Assembly: GCF_900102485.1 (NCBI RefSeq)
Contig: NZ_FNBX01000001.1
Coordinates: 1 to 64,000, forward strand
From: Desulfovibrio legallii
Lineage (GTDB): Bacteria > Desulfobacterota > Desulfovibrionia > Desulfovibrionales > Desulfovibrionaceae
Reading direction: 5' to 3'
DNA length: 64,000 bases
The position numbers and the translations under genes are program-made. Below are positions 52,745 through 62,708 of the stretch, one piece after another. Every line of letters begins with the position of its first letter. Position 1 is the first letter of the stretch. The notes under the pieces were generated by a model. The model made no database searches. It was not told the origin of the DNA and saw only the letters and a program-made list of their open reading frames with translations.

Positions 52745-53575
52745 ATGGAACTCTCCCCCGCCCCTCTCTTGCAGCACCCCGTGGTGCAGGCCCTTATGGC
52801 CGGGCTGCTTTCCTGGCTTTCCGTCAGTCTGGGCGCGGCGCTCATCTTCACCCGGCGGGAATTTTCCCGCAGGGCCATGGATTGTCTGCTGGGGGCGGCG
52901 GGCGGCATGATGCTGGGGGCGGCTTTTTTCGGTCTGCTCAACCCGGCCCTGGAGCTGACCGCCCACCTGGGGCGTCTGGCCTTTGCGCCCGTGGTGGCCG
53001 GGCTCACCCTGGGGGCGTTCTTTTTGTGGCTGCTGGACCACGCCCTGCCCCACATCCACATTTTACAGGATACGCCCGAGGGCATTTCCACCAGCTGGCG
53101 GCGCAGCGTCCTTCTGGTGGCGGCCATGGCCTTGCACCACATCCCCGAAGGGCTGGCCATCGGCGTGGGTTACGGGGCCGCGGCCGCCGAATCCGTCCTG
53201 CAGTCCGGGGCGGAAAGTCTGGGCCTGAGCACGGCCCTGGTCCTGACCCTCTCCATCATGCTCCAGAACGTGCCCGAGGGCCTGGTGGTGGCCACCGCCC
53301 TGCGGGCGGAAGGCTACAGCGCCCGCAAATCCTGCCTCTACGGGGTGGCTTCCGGCGTCACGGCCCCTCTGGGCGCCGTGCCCGGAGCCCTGGCCGCGGG
53401 CATTGCGGCCGGGCTGCTGCCCGTGGCCCTGGGCTTTGCCGCCGGGGCCATGGTCTATGTGGTGGCCGAAGAGGTCATCCCGGAGGCCAGCGCCTCAGGC
53501 AACGGCAACGCGGCCACCGTATCCTGCATCGCTGGCCTGGGGCTGGTCATGACGCTCTCCTCCCTGGTGGGCTGA
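52745..53575 (+). CDS. ZIP-family metal transporter
   Basis: 276 residues, eight membrane segments. Metal-site motifs HHIPEGLAIGVG (about 134-145) and NVPEGLVVATAL (about 175-186) plus EEVIPEA near the end identify the ZIP/ZupT group, which imports zinc, iron or other divalent ions. The His-rich loop between segments 3 and 4 is short (HALPHIHIL). Start ATG 52745 lies 15 bases after recR but lacks a clear ribosome binding site; it may be read through from the recR transcript. Confidence 0.9.
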   Translation: MELSPAPLLQHPVVQALMAGLLSWLSVSLGAALIFTRREFSRRAMDCLLGAAGGMMLGAAFFGLLNPALELTAHLGRLAFAPVVAGLTLGAFFLWLLDHALPHIHILQDTPEGISTSWRRSVLLVAAMALHHIPEGLAIGVGYGAAAAESVLQSGAESLGLSTALVLTLSIMLQNVPEGLVVATALRAEGYSARKSCLYGVASGVTAPLGAVPGALAAGIAAGLLPVALGFAAGAMVYVVAEEVIPEASASGNGNAATVSCIAGLGLVMTLSSLVG

Positions 53576-53600
53576 TCCGCCTTTTCTCCATCCTGTACTC

Positions 53601-53628
53601 TAAAGTTTTTTTATCACATGCCGTATAA
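53601..53628 (+). promoter_or_regulatory. Sigma28 (FliA) promoter of the chemoreceptor gene
   Basis: TAAAGTTT is an exact -35 match; after 11 bases comes GCCGTATAA against consensus GCCGATAA. Predicted start is near 53635, leaving a leader of about 220 bases (53635-53853) without a gene. Sigma28 drives late flagellar and chemotaxis genes. Confidence 0.75.
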
Positions 53629-53853
53629 ACTGGTTATAGGATTCGGTATGTTCACGCCGCGCCCACGACAATACGACATGGGCGACGACCGTATTTCGTC
53701 GCACCGCCGCCCGGCGGCATGACGAGCCGTCACGGTTTTTCGGCAACATCCGGCAAACAGGAGCGCGCGCCGCCCGGCCCGCAGACATCCACGGCTTACG
53801 GCCGCTTCCCGCAGCGCTTCGGCTGCGGCTGCCTTTTGCAGAAAGGAAGGATC

Positions 53854-55449
53854 ATGAATATGACCCTCAGCACCAAAATTGCCATTGTCTATCTTATCGC
53901 GCTGCTGCTCGCCTGTCTGGGTGTCTGCGCCGGCTTTCAGTGGGCGCTGGGCCCGGCCCTGAGCGACGAAGCCCTCTGGCAGGCACTGGGCGCTGGGCTT
54001 GGCGTGACGGCCCTTCTGGGGCTTCTCGGCGCGCTGTTCATCTACAGCAGGCTCGCCCCCATCCGCCAGTGCGTGCTTTTTGCCGAAGCCATCACTCAGG
54101 GGCACGAAGACGCTACCCTGGAGGTCTACCGCTCGGACTGCCTGGGGCATCTGGCCGAATCGCTGCGCATCATGGTCGCCAAGCTGGAAGGCCAGGCCCA
54201 CTGGTATGAGAGCATCCTCAATACCCTGCCCCTTTCCGTCTCGGTAACGGATAACGACATGGCCTGGACCTTCTGCAACACTTACGCCCTCAAAAGCATG
54301 GACAAAGCCAGCCAGGAGGACGTGGTGGGCCGCCACTGCTCCGAAAAAGGCGGCAACATCTGCAATACGCCCCAGTGCGGCATTGAGCAGCTGCGCCGCG
54401 GCGTCAAGAAGGTCATTAACCACATGCCCAACGGCAAGACCATGCAGATCATGCTGGATTACCTGCACGACGCCCACGGCAACCAGGTGGGCCATGTGGA
54501 AATCGGCGAGGACATCACCGCCCGCATTGCCCTGGAAAAGCGCGCAATGGAAGCCGCCCACCAGGGCCGCATGTCCACCGTCACCAGGCTCGAAGGCGTC
54601 ATCGCAACCCTGCAGCAGGCCGCCGAGGGCCTCAACGCCGCCCTGGACGACGTACGCAAGAAGGCGGACGTGGCCGCCGGCCGCATGTCCGAAACCGCCA
54701 CAGCCATGAACGAAATGAACTCCACAGTGCTGGAGGTGGCCCACAACGCCGAAGGCGCGGCCGAGGCCGCCACCTCCGTGCAGGGACACGCCCACGACGG
54801 CGCGGGCCTGGTGACGCGCACCATCCGCAGCATGCAGGACGTGCAGCGCCAGTCCACGGGCCTCAAGGGCGAAATGAGCAGCCTGGACCAGCAGGCCAAG
54901 GACATCGGCGCCGTGCTCACCCTTATCCGCGACATCGCGGACCAGACCAATCTGCTGGCCCTCAACGCCGCCATTGAGGCGGCCCGCGCGGGCGATGCCG
55001 GACGCGGCTTTGCCGTGGTGGCCGACGAGGTGCGCAAACTGGCCGAAAAAACCATGAGCGCCACCAGAGACGTGGAAACGGCCATCGCCGCCATTCAGGA
55101 AGGTACCGGCAACAGCGCAGCTACCGTGGACAGCACCGTGGCCGCCATTGAAGAAGTGAGCCACATGGCCGAAGAATCCGGTCAGGCCCTGGCGCGCATC
55201 GCCGATCTGGCAGGAGACTCCAGCAGCCGCGTCTCGGCCATTGCCGCCGCCGCCACGGAGCAATCCGCCGCTTCGGACGAGATCAACCGCCACATTTCCG
55301 AGGTCAACACCCTGAGCGCCCACATCGTCGAGGCCATGGACCAGGCCGCCGGCCAGGTGTCCCATATGGCGGAGCAGGTGGACGTGGTCTCCACCATCCT
55401 GGACGACATCCGCAAGGAAGACGCCGACAACACCGGGCGGGAGGAGTAG
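53854..55449 (+). CDS. Methyl-accepting chemotaxis protein with a cysteine-bearing PAS-like domain
   Basis: 531 residues. Two membrane helices (about 7-26 and 40-65) with almost no periplasmic part between; HAMP-like about 66-118; PAS-like domain about 120-225 with a Cys group (C162, C170, C175 in [16 protein letters not shown]); signalling domain from about 250 with the hairpin tip [20 protein letters not shown] (about 363-382). The sensor appears cytoplasmic, perhaps of redox or metal type. ATG 53854 has AAGGAAGG upstream. Confidence 0.9.
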   Translation: MNMTLSTKIAIVYLIALLLACLGVCAGFQWALGPALSDEALWQALGAGLGVTALLGLLGALFIYSRLAPIRQCVLFAEAITQGHEDATLEVYRSDCLGHLAESLRIMVAKLEGQAHWYESILNTLPLSVSVTDNDMAWTFCNTYALKSMDKASQEDVVGRHCSEKGGNICNTPQCGIEQLRRGVKKVINHMPNGKTMQIMLDYLHDAHGNQVGHVEIGEDITARIALEKRAMEAAHQGRMSTVTRLEGVIATLQQAAEGLNAALDDVRKKADVAAGRMSETATAMNEMNSTVLEVAHNAEGAAEAATSVQGHAHDGAGLVTRTIRSMQDVQRQSTGLKGEMSSLDQQAKDIGAVLTLIRDIADQTNLLALNAAIEAARAGDAGRGFAVVADEVRKLAEKTMSATRDVETAIAAIQEGTGNSAATVDSTVAAIEEVSHMAEESGQALARIADLAGDSSSRVSAIAAAATEQSAASDEINRHISEVNTLSAHIVEAMDQAAGQVSHMAEQVDVVSTILDDIRKEDADNTGREE

Positions 55450-55465
55450 CTTCCGACATTCCACT

Positions 55466-55590
55466 GGGCGCAATGCCGTGGCGCTGGGGGGGGAGCAGAC
55501 CGCCCGCCGTGCAGGCCTAAACGCAATGCATTTGCGCTGTTAAGCACCGGAGCGGGCCTGCCGTAAACGTTGAGAGCGCCTATCCTCAAG
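55466..55590 (+). repeat. Dispersed convergent-gap repeat, copy D
   Basis: GAGCAGACCGCCCGCCGTGC, the internal palindrome CGCAATGCATTTGCG, TTAAGCACCGGAGCGGGCCT and CGTTGAGAGCGCCTATCCTC follow the family order. It lies between the chemoreceptor gene and the convergent split-Soret gene. Its head palindrome is eroded. Confidence 0.75.
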
Positions 55591-55656
55591 CCGCAGCGCA
55601 GAAGGCCGCACAAGAGATTGTGCGCAGCAGCACAAGCCGCGCCTGCACAAGAATGC

Positions 55657-55698
55657 GCAAAAGGCCGCCGTCGGGTTTCTGCCCGGCGGCGGCCTTGC
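55657..55698 (-). terminator. Terminator after the split-Soret cytochrome gene
   Basis: On the minus strand AAGGCCGCCGCCGGG pairs with CCCGACGGCGGCCTT around five bases, followed by TTTT, about 27 bases past the stop. Confidence 0.75.
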
Positions 55699-55722
55699 AT
55701 TTGAAGGGGATTGTCCGTTCCG

Positions 55723-56562
55723 CTACGGGTGGTTGTTGAATTTGTCCGCCGTGGACTTGGTGCCGCTGTGGCAAGGGGTGCAGTCCATAACGCCCTTGGC
55801 CCAGTTGGCCTCGTTGCCCTTGGTTTGGTGGCATTCGCCGCAATAGGTTACGGACTTCTGCACGGGGAAGGCCCCCTTGTAGTCCTTGCCCATCTCGATC
55901 TTGGCGTTGAGGATCTCCACGGCCTTGGCGGCCACGTCCGCAGTCAGGCGGCCGCAGCGCTCGCTGCGCTGCTTGCTGGTGGCCTCAATCTTATGGTGCG
56001 CACACCACTTGGAAACGGAAATGTGGCAGAGCACGGAATCGGACTCGTTCTTGGGCAGATCGCCCTTAAAGCCCTGGGCCTTGTCGCCGGGGTTGTAGAT
56101 GGGCAGGGAGGTTTTTTCGTACCAGCGGAACAGCTCATTGACCATGGGGCGCACCTCTTTGCGGCCCCAGAACAGGGAAAAGGTGGACGCCGCGCCGTAC
56201 AGGGCGCCGCAAATGGTGCCCCAGTCGGAGATGCCGCCCTTGTTGGCCTCCAGCATGGTAAAGGGAAACTGATTGTACGGCGCGCCGTATTTTTCGCCCA
56301 GCAGGCCCACAATGCTGTAAAAGGCCCCGTAGCCGCAGCCGTAGCCCTTGTGCCAGTAGCCTTCATAGGCCACCTCGGCGCAGAGCTTCGGGTCCAGCTT
56401 GTGGGGCTGCCAGCCGTGGTCCCCGCCCGCCTGAGCAAAGCGGCCCCCGCCCTGCTGCGTCTGCCCCGCAGCAAAGCTCGCGCCGCCGGAAAGGCCCAGC
56501 ACTGCCCCGCCCACGGCGAGGCCGCCCAGACCGCAAATGAGATCTCGTCTGCCGATATGCAT
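55723..56562 (-). CDS. Split-Soret cytochrome c
   Basis: 279 residues. Twin-arginine signal ([15 protein letters not shown]), then a C_GCAxxG-type region with [20 protein letters not shown] about 62-82, and two heme c sites at the C-terminus, CGECH about 234-238 and CTPCH about 258-262. Known from Desulfovibrio desulfuricans as a dihaem cytochrome that dimerises with stacked haems; its electron partner is not established. ATG 56560-56562 has AGGAGG upstream and is preferred over ATG 56586. Confidence 0.88.
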   Translation of the reverse strand: MHIGRRDLICGLGGLAVGGAVLGLSGGASFAAGQTQQGGGRFAQAGGDHGWQPHKLDPKLCAEVAYEGYWHKGYGCGYGAFYSIVGLLGEKYGAPYNQFPFTMLEANKGGISDWGTICGALYGAASTFSLFWGRKEVRPMVNELFRWYEKTSLPIYNPGDKAQGFKGDLPKNESDSVLCHISVSKWCAHHKIEATSKQRSERCGRLTADVAAKAVEILNAKIEMGKDYKGAFPVQKSVTYCGECHQTKGNEANWAKGVMDCTPCHSGTKSTADKFNNHP

Positions 56563-56576
56563 AGCATCCTCCTGTT

Positions 56577-56592
56577 TGTGCTGCATAGCACA
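56577..56592. promoter_or_regulatory. CRP/FNR/HcpR-type palindrome before the split-Soret gene
   Basis: TGTGCT and AGCACA are perfect arms around GCAT. The layout TGTG-N8-CACA is that of CRP/FNR-family boxes, and HcpR of sulfate reducers uses TTGTGA-N6-TCACAA. It lies just before the ribosome binding site, downstream of a possible promoter (TTGACC 56636-56641, GATAGT 56614-56619, minus strand, 16 apart), a repressor-like position. Confidence 0.45.
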
Positions 56593-56883
56593 TACTATGG
56601 TGTTAAAAAAATCACTATCTGGTATGGGGCGGGCCGGTCAAGGCTTCCGGACGAGCTTGACAATCTTTTTGCAAAAAAAATTTTTAGCGCCCTCTGGACG
56701 CGCCCGGAGAAGGACTTACTTAAAGGACGCGCTGGGCACACCAGCCGCCCTATCCGCACGCTTTACGATTTTCAGCCAAAGGCGCGCCCCGCCGCGCGCC
56801 GGGCCTGCGGCGGACCGCGCCGGACCCTCGCTTGCGCGCTTGCGGTTCGGATACTGAAGATTTTTCCTGAGGAGGATCCGGAT

Positions 56884-58800
56884 ATGTCCAAAATTATCGG
56901 CATTGACCTGGGCACCACCAACTCCTGCGTTTACGTCATGGAGGGCAAGGACCCCAAATGCATTACCAATCCCGAAGGCGGCCGCACCACCCCTTCCGTG
57001 GTCGCCTTTACTGATAAGGAACGCCTGGTGGGCGACATTGCCAAACGGCAGGCCGTCACCAATCCCAAGCGCACCATCTTCGCCATCAAGCGGCTTATGG
57101 GCCGCAAGTATGACACCCCTGAGGTGGATCGCTGGAAAGAGCACTCCCCCTACGCCATCGTCAAGGCCGCCAACGGCGACGCCGGCGTGGAAGTGGACAG
57201 CCGCACCTACAGCGCGCCGGAAATCTCGGCCATGATTCTGGCCAAGCTCAAAGCCGACGCCGAAGCCTACCTGGGCGAAACCGTGAGCGAGGCCGTCATC
57301 ACCGTGCCCGCTTACTTCAACGACGCCCAGCGGCAGGCCACCAAGGACGCGGGCCGCATCGCCGGCCTTGAGGTCAAGCGGATCATCAACGAGCCCACCG
57401 CGGCCTCCCTGGCCTACGGCGCGGACAAAAAGGCCAACGAAAAAATCGCCGTCTTTGACCTGGGCGGCGGCACTTTCGATATTTCCATCCTGGAAGTGGG
57501 CGACAACGTGGTGGAAGTGCGCGCCACCAACGGCGACACCTTCCTGGGCGGCGAAGACTTCGACCAGCGCGTCATCAACTACCTGGTGGAAGAATTCAAG
57601 AAGGAAAACGGCATCGACCTCACCAAGGACAGCATGGCCCTGCAACGCCTGAAAGAGGCGGCGGAAAAGGCCAAAAAAGACCTCTCCACCTCCATGGAGG
57701 CCGAGGTCAACCTGCCCTTCATCACCGCGGACCAAAACGGCCCCAAGCACCTGCTCATGAAGATCGGCCGGGCCAAACTGGAATCCCTGGTCAGCGACCT
57801 GGTGGACCGCACCATTGAGCCCTGCAAGAAGGCCCTGGCAGACGCGGGCATGACCGCCGCGCAGATCGACGAAGTCATCCTGGTGGGCGGCATGACCCGT
57901 ATGCCCCTGGTGCAGCAGGTGGTGGGCAAATTCTTCGGCAAAGATCCCAACCGCTCCGTGAACCCTGACGAAGTGGTGGCCATGGGCGCGGCCATTCAGG
58001 GCGGCATCCTGACCGGCGACGTGAAGGACGTGCTGCTGCTGGACGTGACCCCGCTTTCCCTGGGCATTGAAACCATGGGCGGCGTGTTCACCAGGCTCAT
58101 CGACCGCAACACCACCATCCCCACGCGCAAAAGTCAGGTCTTCACCACGGCTTCGGACAACCAGCCCTCGGTGTCCATCCATGTGCTCCAGGGCGAACGC
58201 CCCATGGCCGCGGACAACATGACCCTGGCCCGCTTCGACCTCACGGGCATTCCCCCGGCCCCGCGCGGCGTGCCGCAGGTCGAGGTCTCCTTCGACATCG
58301 ACGCCAACGGCATCGTTAACGTTTCGGCCAAGGACATGGGCACGGGCAAGGAGCAATCCATCAAAATCACGGCCTCGTCCGGCCTTTCCGAGGACGACAT
58401 CCAGCGCCTGGTGCGCGAGGCTGAGGCCCACGCCGGCGAGGATAAGAAAAAACAGGAAGTGATCGAAGCCCGCAACCATGCGGACAGCCTGATCTACGGC
58501 ACGGAGAAATCCCTGACCGACCTGGGCGACAAGGCCGACGCTGCGGTGAAGAGCGACATTGAGGCCAAGATCGCCGAGCTGCGCAAAATTATGGAAGGCG
58601 AGGACGCCGAGGCCATCAAGGCGGCCACCGACGCTCTGGCCAAAGCCTCCCACAAGCTGGCTGAGCAGCTCTACCAGCAGCAGGCGCAGCAGACCGGCGG
58701 TCAGCCGGGCGGGGCCCAGCAGGATGCCGGGGCCGCCCAGAGCGGCAACAACGGCGGCGACGACGTGGTGGACGCCGACTACACCGAAGTGAAAAAATAG
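56884..58800 (+). CDS. dnaK: Hsp70 chaperone DnaK
   Basis: 638 residues, full length. ATPase domain with [17 protein letters not shown] start, [13 protein letters not shown] about 194-206 and [10 protein letters not shown] about 337-346; linker [13 protein letters not shown]; substrate domain; Gly/Gln-rich tail ending in [20 protein letters not shown] precedes ATG 56884; the long upstream frame to 55711 overlaps the divergent cytochrome gene and is not coding. grpE and dnaJ are not adjacent. Upstream I see no CIRCE element; a TTGACA (56657-56662) has no convincing -10. Confidence 0.97.
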   Translation: MSKIIGIDLGTTNSCVYVMEGKDPKCITNPEGGRTTPSVVAFTDKERLVGDIAKRQAVTNPKRTIFAIKRLMGRKYDTPEVDRWKEHSPYAIVKAANGDAGVEVDSRTYSAPEISAMILAKLKADAEAYLGETVSEAVITVPAYFNDAQRQATKDAGRIAGLEVKRIINEPTAASLAYGADKKANEKIAVFDLGGGTFDISILEVGDNVVEVRATNGDTFLGGEDFDQRVINYLVEEFKKENGIDLTKDSMALQRLKEAAEKAKKDLSTSMEAEVNLPFITADQNGPKHLLMKIGRAKLESLVSDLVDRTIEPCKKALADAGMTAAQIDEVILVGGMTRMPLVQQVVGKFFGKDPNRSVNPDEVVAMGAAIQGGILTGDVKDVLLLDVTPLSLGIETMGGVFTRLIDRNTTIPTRKSQVFTTASDNQPSVSIHVLQGERPMAADNMTLARFDLTGIPPAPRGVPQVEVSFDIDANGIVNVSAKDMGTGKEQSIKITASSGLSEDDIQRLVREAEAHAGEDKKKQEVIEARNHADSLIYGTEKSLTDLGDKADAAVKSDIEAKIAELRKIMEGEDAEAIKAATDALAKASHKLAEQLYQQQAQQTGGQPGGAQQDAGAAQSGNNGGDDVVDADYTEVKK

Positions 58801-58830
58801 CAAACTTGCCAGCGCGCTTGCGCTGTACTA

Positions 58831-58868
58831 AAAAAGGTCTGGCTCCACGGAGCCGGACCTTTTTTTTC
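58831..58868 (+). terminator. Intrinsic terminator after dnaK
   Basis: AGGTCTGGCTC pairs with GAGCCGGACCT around CACG, followed by eight T. It closes the dnaK transcript 35 bases past the stop. Confidence 0.85.
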
Positions 58869-58891
58869 ACTATCAAAAAAATGGAGGCTTC

Positions 58892-59242
58892 ATGCCCTGT
58901 CTCCGCCGCACCTGGATCGTGCCGACGCTGCTCCTGCCTTTCTTTCTGCTGACCAGCGGCTGCTACATGGCCCCGCCGCCTCCGGATTCCGGTTACGACA
59001 ACAGCCCGCCGCCCAGCCGGACGCGGCCCGAACCGCAGCCAGCGCCGCAGCCCCGGCCCGCGCAGCGGCCTGAGCCCACGCCTGCGCGCCGGCCCGACGC
59101 CAAGCCCGACCGCCCCGCCGTCAAACAGCAGCGGGACCGCCGCCCCGACCAGGCGCGCCCGGCAGGCGCGCAACGCCCGGCGCAGGAGCGCCCCCAAGGC
59201 CGCGACGCCGCGCAGCAACCGGATCGCCCCCAACAGCCATAG
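58892..59242 (+). CDS. Small Pro/Arg-rich lipoprotein
   Basis: 116 residues. Lipoprotein signal with lipobox LTSGC (Cys about 24). The mature part is a Pro/Arg/Gln-rich repeat (RPEPQPAPQPRP and relatives), likely extended and basic, perhaps binding peptidoglycan or another envelope partner. GGAGG precedes ATG 58892. It sits 9 bases before the PBP-activator-like gene, so probably works in the same envelope process. Confidence 0.7.
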   Translation: MPCLRRTWIVPTLLLPFFLLTSGCYMAPPPPDSGYDNSPPPSRTRPEPQPAPQPRPAQRPEPTPARRPDAKPDRPAVKQQRDRRPDQARPAGAQRPAQERPQGRDAAQQPDRPQQP

Positions 59243-59251
59243 GATGTTGCC

Positions 59252-60634
59252 ATGCCCTCTTGCCGTTCTTTTTTCCAGCCTTTGCGTTTGTTGGCCCTTC
59301 TGGCGGCCCTGGGCGGCCTGACCGCCTGTCAGATGCCCTTCGGCCTGGGGCAGCGAGCGACGCAGCCCGCCAAACCGGCCAAGCCCGCCGCACCCGCCGG
59401 TCCCTGCGTGGTGCTGGCCCTGCCCGCATCCGGCCCCTACGCCCCCATTGCCGGCAAAATCCGCCACGGGGCGCAGCTGGCCAAGGACGAAATGGCGGCC
59501 AACGGCGTGGCCATTCGGCTGGAAACAATCAACACCAGCGAGAGCGCCTGGCTGCAGAAGCTGGCGGCGCTGCCCCCGGCCTGCGCCGTGGTGGGCGGCC
59601 CCCTGCAAACCGGCGTCTATGCGCGGGCCCGTGAGGCCGGCGCGCTGGAGCAACGGGCCTTCTTCACCTTTCTGCCCACCCTGGAGCCGGGCGACGAGGG
59701 CGCGCGGGCCTGGCGCATGTTCCCCAGCCCGCAGGACCAGATCGACGCCCTCATCCACTTTGCCTCCGAAGGGCTGAACATCCGCACCTACGGCGCCTTT
59801 TATCCCAACGACGCCTACGGCATGCGCATGACCGGCCTGCTGGAACAAAGCCTGGCCAGCCGTAACATGCTGCTGCAAAAGGCGGTCTACAACCCGTCGG
59901 ATCCCGCCTCCTGGAGCGCGGCCGTGGCCCCGCTCATCAACGCCCAGACGCCGGAAGGCGGCACCGCGCCCATTCCGCAGACCGCTTTTGAGGCCCTGTT
60001 CCTGCCCGATTCATGGAAGAACATGGAGATGCTCACCACCAGTCTGCTCTACAACGGCGAGGACCGCCTGGTGCTGCTGGGCACCACCCTCTGGGAGCAG
60101 AGCCTGACCGGGAAAACCGTGCCCCATGCGGAAAGCTACGCCCTGGCTGTCTTCCCTGGGGCCTGGAACGCCCTGCAGGCCCCACGCGCGCTGCAGGTTC
60201 CGGGTACGGATTTCTGGACGGCCCTCGGCTACGACTACGCCCGCTTTGCTGCGGCCCTGGGCCTGGAATCCCGGCCCGAGGCCGCCCAAGTCACGGCCCG
60301 GGCCCGTCGCGCCGCGCAGATGATCTGGGGCATGGCCCCCGTGAGCTGGGACGCGAAGGGCGTGGCCCATCAGAAGCTCTTTATTTTCGGCGTTACTGCC
60401 CAGGGCATGACGCCCGTTACCCTGGACGCCTTCCAGCAGACCCGGACCCAGGTGCTGCAGCAGGCCGCCCTGCGCATGCAGGGCCTGCCCCCGGTGGACG
60501 CCGCGGGCAATCCCCTGGCGGCCCCTGCCGCCGGTGCGGCCGCCGATATGGCGGCCCCGGCCCAGCCCGCCGCTGCGCCTGTAAGCACCACCCCGCGCCC
60601 CTCGTACAAACTGAGCCTGCCCGGCAACCGCTGA
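59252..60634 (+). CDS. Periplasmic-binding-fold lipoprotein, penicillin-binding-protein activator-like
   Basis: 460 residues. Lipoprotein signal with lipobox GGLTAC (Cys about 26). Type 1 periplasmic-binding fold follows: LALPASGPYAPIAGKIRHGA (about 54-73) and FASEGLNIRTYGAFYPNDAYG (about 170-190). The layout matches LpoA-type/penicillin-binding-protein activator proteins rather than an ABC-transporter solute receptor, since no permease lies nearby. C-terminal tail is Ala/Pro-rich. Likely in an operon with the small lipoprotein. Confidence 0.75.
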   Translation: MPSCRSFFQPLRLLALLAALGGLTACQMPFGLGQRATQPAKPAKPAAPAGPCVVLALPASGPYAPIAGKIRHGAQLAKDEMAANGVAIRLETINTSESAWLQKLAALPPACAVVGGPLQTGVYARAREAGALEQRAFFTFLPTLEPGDEGARAWRMFPSPQDQIDALIHFASEGLNIRTYGAFYPNDAYGMRMTGLLEQSLASRNMLLQKAVYNPSDPASWSAAVAPLINAQTPEGGTAPIPQTAFEALFLPDSWKNMEMLTTSLLYNGEDRLVLLGTTLWEQSLTGKTVPHAESYALAVFPGAWNALQAPRALQVPGTDFWTALGYDYARFAAALGLESRPEAAQVTARARRAAQMIWGMAPVSWDAKGVAHQKLFIFGVTAQGMTPVTLDAFQQTRTQVLQQAALRMQGLPPVDAAGNPLAAPAAGAAADMAAPAQPAAAPVSTTPRPSYKLSLPGNR

Positions 60635-60687
60635 TCGGCCCCACGCCGCCAACGCCGCAACAACGACTATGAGGTAAGGATACACGC

Positions 60688-60981
60688 ATGAGCAGCAAAA
60701 CCATCGGCAAGGAAGACGTGCGCCACATGGCCGCCCTCTCCCGCCTGCAGATCAGCGAAGCGGAACAGGACATGTTCGCCCGGCAACTGGGCGACATCCT
60801 GGGCTATATGGACGTGCTTTCCCGCGTGGACACCAGCGCGGTGGAACCCCTCTACAGCCCGGCCCTGCACCAGGGCCCCCTGCGGGAAGACACGGCCGAA
60901 CGCCGCCGGCGGCGCGAAGAAATTCTTGCCAACGCCCCCGAAGCGGACGGAGAATATTTTATCGTGCCCCGCATCGTGTAA
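60688..60981 (+). CDS. gatC: Asp-tRNA(Asn)/Glu-tRNA(Gln) amidotransferase subunit C
   Basis: 97 residues, normal for GatC. Family features: DVRHMAALSRLQISEAEQ about 9-26, QLGDILGYMDVLSRVDTSAV about 33-52, and REDTAERRRRREEILANAPE about 70-89, end FIVPRIV. It stabilises GatAB. GAGGTAAGGA precedes ATG 60688. gatA follows by 36 bases; gatB is not in the window. Confidence 0.95.
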   Translation: MSSKTIGKEDVRHMAALSRLQISEAEQDMFARQLGDILGYMDVLSRVDTSAVEPLYSPALHQGPLREDTAERRRRREEILANAPEADGEYFIVPRIV

Positions 60982-61017
60982 AAACCGGGCCCCACACAGC
61001 ACCACGCCGAGAACGCC

Positions 61018-62478
61018 ATGACCGACATCTGCTCCCTTACGCTGACCGCCCTGACCAGGGCCCTGCAAACCAAAGAACTGAGCGCCTCGGAGGCCACTGC
61101 CGCCTGCCTGGAGCGCATCAACGCCACCGAACCCCGCCTGGCCGCCCTGCTCACGCTGGACCGGGAAGGCGCGCTGGCCGCGGCCGCCGCACTGGATAAA
61201 GAAGGGCCGGATCCCTCCCGCCCCCTCTGGGGCGTGCCCATGACCGTCAAAGACGCCCTTTCCACCAAGGGCCTGCGTACCACGGCGGGCTCGCGCATCC
61301 TTGAAAACTACACGCCCTTCTACGACGCCTGGGCTGTGGAGCGCCTGCGCGCCGCCGGGGCCATCATCCTCGGCAAGGCCAATCTGGACGAGTTTGCCAT
61401 GGGCTCCACCACGGAGAATTCCGCCTACCAAACCACCCGCAACCCCTGGAACACCGCCAAGGTGCCCGGCGGATCCAGCGGCGGTTCCGCGGCCTCGGTG
61501 CGCGCGGGCCAGTGCTTTGCCTCCCTGGGCACGGATACGGGCGGTTCCATCCGCCAGCCCGCCGCCCTCTGCGGCTGCGTGGGGCTCAAGCCCACCTACG
61601 GCCGGGTTTCGCGCTACGGCCTCATCGCCTACGGCTCCTCCCTGGACCAGATCGGCCCCCTCACCCGCACGGTGGAGGACTGCGCCCGCGTGCTGGGCGT
61701 CATTGCCGGGCACGACCCGCGCGACGCCACCAGCGCCCCCCTGCCCACGGCAGACTATGCTGCCGCCCTGGAAAGCAAACCCCTCAAGGGCGCGCGCCTG
61801 GGCCTGCCCAAGGAATTTTACGGCCAGGGCCTGGACCCGGAAGTGCGCGCCGCCTGCGAAGCCGCCCTGCATACGGCGGAAGCGCAGGGCGCGACCCTGG
61901 TGGACGTAAGCCTGCCCCATACGGACGCGGCCATCGCCACCTACTACATCATCGCCATGGCCGAGGCCAGCTCCAACCTGGCCCGCTTCGATGGGGTGCG
62001 CTACGGCCGCCGGGCCGCGCAGATCAACAATCTGGAAGAACTCTATGTGCGCTCGCGCAGCGAGGGCTTCGGCCAGGAAGTCAAACGCCGCATCATGCTG
62101 GGGGCCTATGTGCTTTCCTCCGGCTATTATGACGCTTACTACCGCAAGGCCGCCCAGGTGCGCCGCTGCATCCGCGACGAATACCTGACCGCGCTGGAAC
62201 AGTGCGACGCCCTCCTGGCCCCGGTTTCCCCGGTTACGGCCTGGGATCTGGGCAGCCACAGCGGCGACCCATTGCAGATGTACCTCATGGACGCCTACAC
62301 CCTGTCCCTGAATCTGGCGGGCCTGCCCGGCCTTTCCCTGCCCGTGGGCCTGGGCGCAGCCAGCCGCATGCCCGTGGGCATGCAGCTCATCGGCAAGGCC
62401 TTTGCCGAGGCGGAACTCCTGGCCCTGGGGCAATCCCTGGCCCAGGCCCTGCCTTCCATCGGCGCACCGGAGCTGTAA
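61018..62478 (+). CDS. gatA: Asp-tRNA(Asn)/Glu-tRNA(Gln) amidotransferase subunit A
   Basis: 486 residues, full length. Amidase that releases ammonia from glutamine for transamidation of Glu-tRNA(Gln) or Asp-tRNA(Asn). Catalytic triad: Lys in [12 protein letters not shown] about 74-85, cis-Ser and Ser nucleophile in [12 protein letters not shown] about 150-161, and [11 protein letters not shown] about 172-182. Substrate channel block [20 protein letters not shown] follows. Start fixed by family N-terminus; the upstream signal GAGA is modest. Confidence 0.96.
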   Translation: MTDICSLTLTALTRALQTKELSASEATAACLERINATEPRLAALLTLDREGALAAAAALDKEGPDPSRPLWGVPMTVKDALSTKGLRTTAGSRILENYTPFYDAWAVERLRAAGAIILGKANLDEFAMGSTTENSAYQTTRNPWNTAKVPGGSSGGSAASVRAGQCFASLGTDTGGSIRQPAALCGCVGLKPTYGRVSRYGLIAYGSSLDQIGPLTRTVEDCARVLGVIAGHDPRDATSAPLPTADYAAALESKPLKGARLGLPKEFYGQGLDPEVRAACEAALHTAEAQGATLVDVSLPHTDAAIATYYIIAMAEASSNLARFDGVRYGRRAAQINNLEELYVRSRSEGFGQEVKRRIMLGAYVLSSGYYDAYYRKAAQVRRCIRDEYLTALEQCDALLAPVSPVTAWDLGSHSGDPLQMYLMDAYTLSLNLAGLPGLSLPVGLGAASRMPVGMQLIGKAFAEAELLALGQSLAQALPSIGAPEL

Positions 62479-62513
62479 GCCAGGGCCCCGCTGCCCTTTC
62501 ATACGCCCATAGC

Positions 62514-62553
62514 AAAAGCCCCTGCGTTGGCCAACAACGCAGGGGCTTTTTTT
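62514..62553 (+). terminator. Intrinsic terminator after gatA
   Basis: AGCCCCTGCGTTG pairs with CAACGCAGGGGCT around four bases, followed by seven T. It lies about 36 bases past the gatA stop. Confidence 0.88.
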
Positions 62554-62568
62554 CGTCGTGCAGTTATG

Positions 62569-62693
62569 GGCATTGCAACGTTGCAATGCCGTGGCTGAGT
62601 GCAGACCACCGTTGAGGCGTAAGCGCGCGGTTACGCGCCACAACGAGCGTGCCGCAGACTTTGAGAATGCGTATTCTCAAAGGTAATCCGCTC
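62569..62693 (+). repeat. Dispersed convergent-gap repeat, copy E
   Basis: Head palindrome GGCATTGCAACGTTGCAATG, then GTGCAGACCACCGTTGAGGC, AACGAGCGTGCCGCA, the tail palindrome TTGAGAATGCGTATTCTCAA, and AATCCGCTC. It lies between gatA and the convergent apbE gene. Confidence 0.8.
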
Positions 62694-62708
62694 TATGGTC
62701 TGGCGCGC

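Noticed and set aside
55711..56883. N-terminal extension of the dnaK frame back to 55711
   Set aside because: It overlaps the split-Soret gene on the other strand; the DnaK family start and a strong ribosome binding site lie at 56884.
56590..56883. CIRCE or sigma32 heat-shock element before dnaK
   Set aside because: No inverted repeat of the CIRCE form and no convincing sigma32 -10 box; the TTGACA at 56657 has no matching -10 at 16-18 bases.
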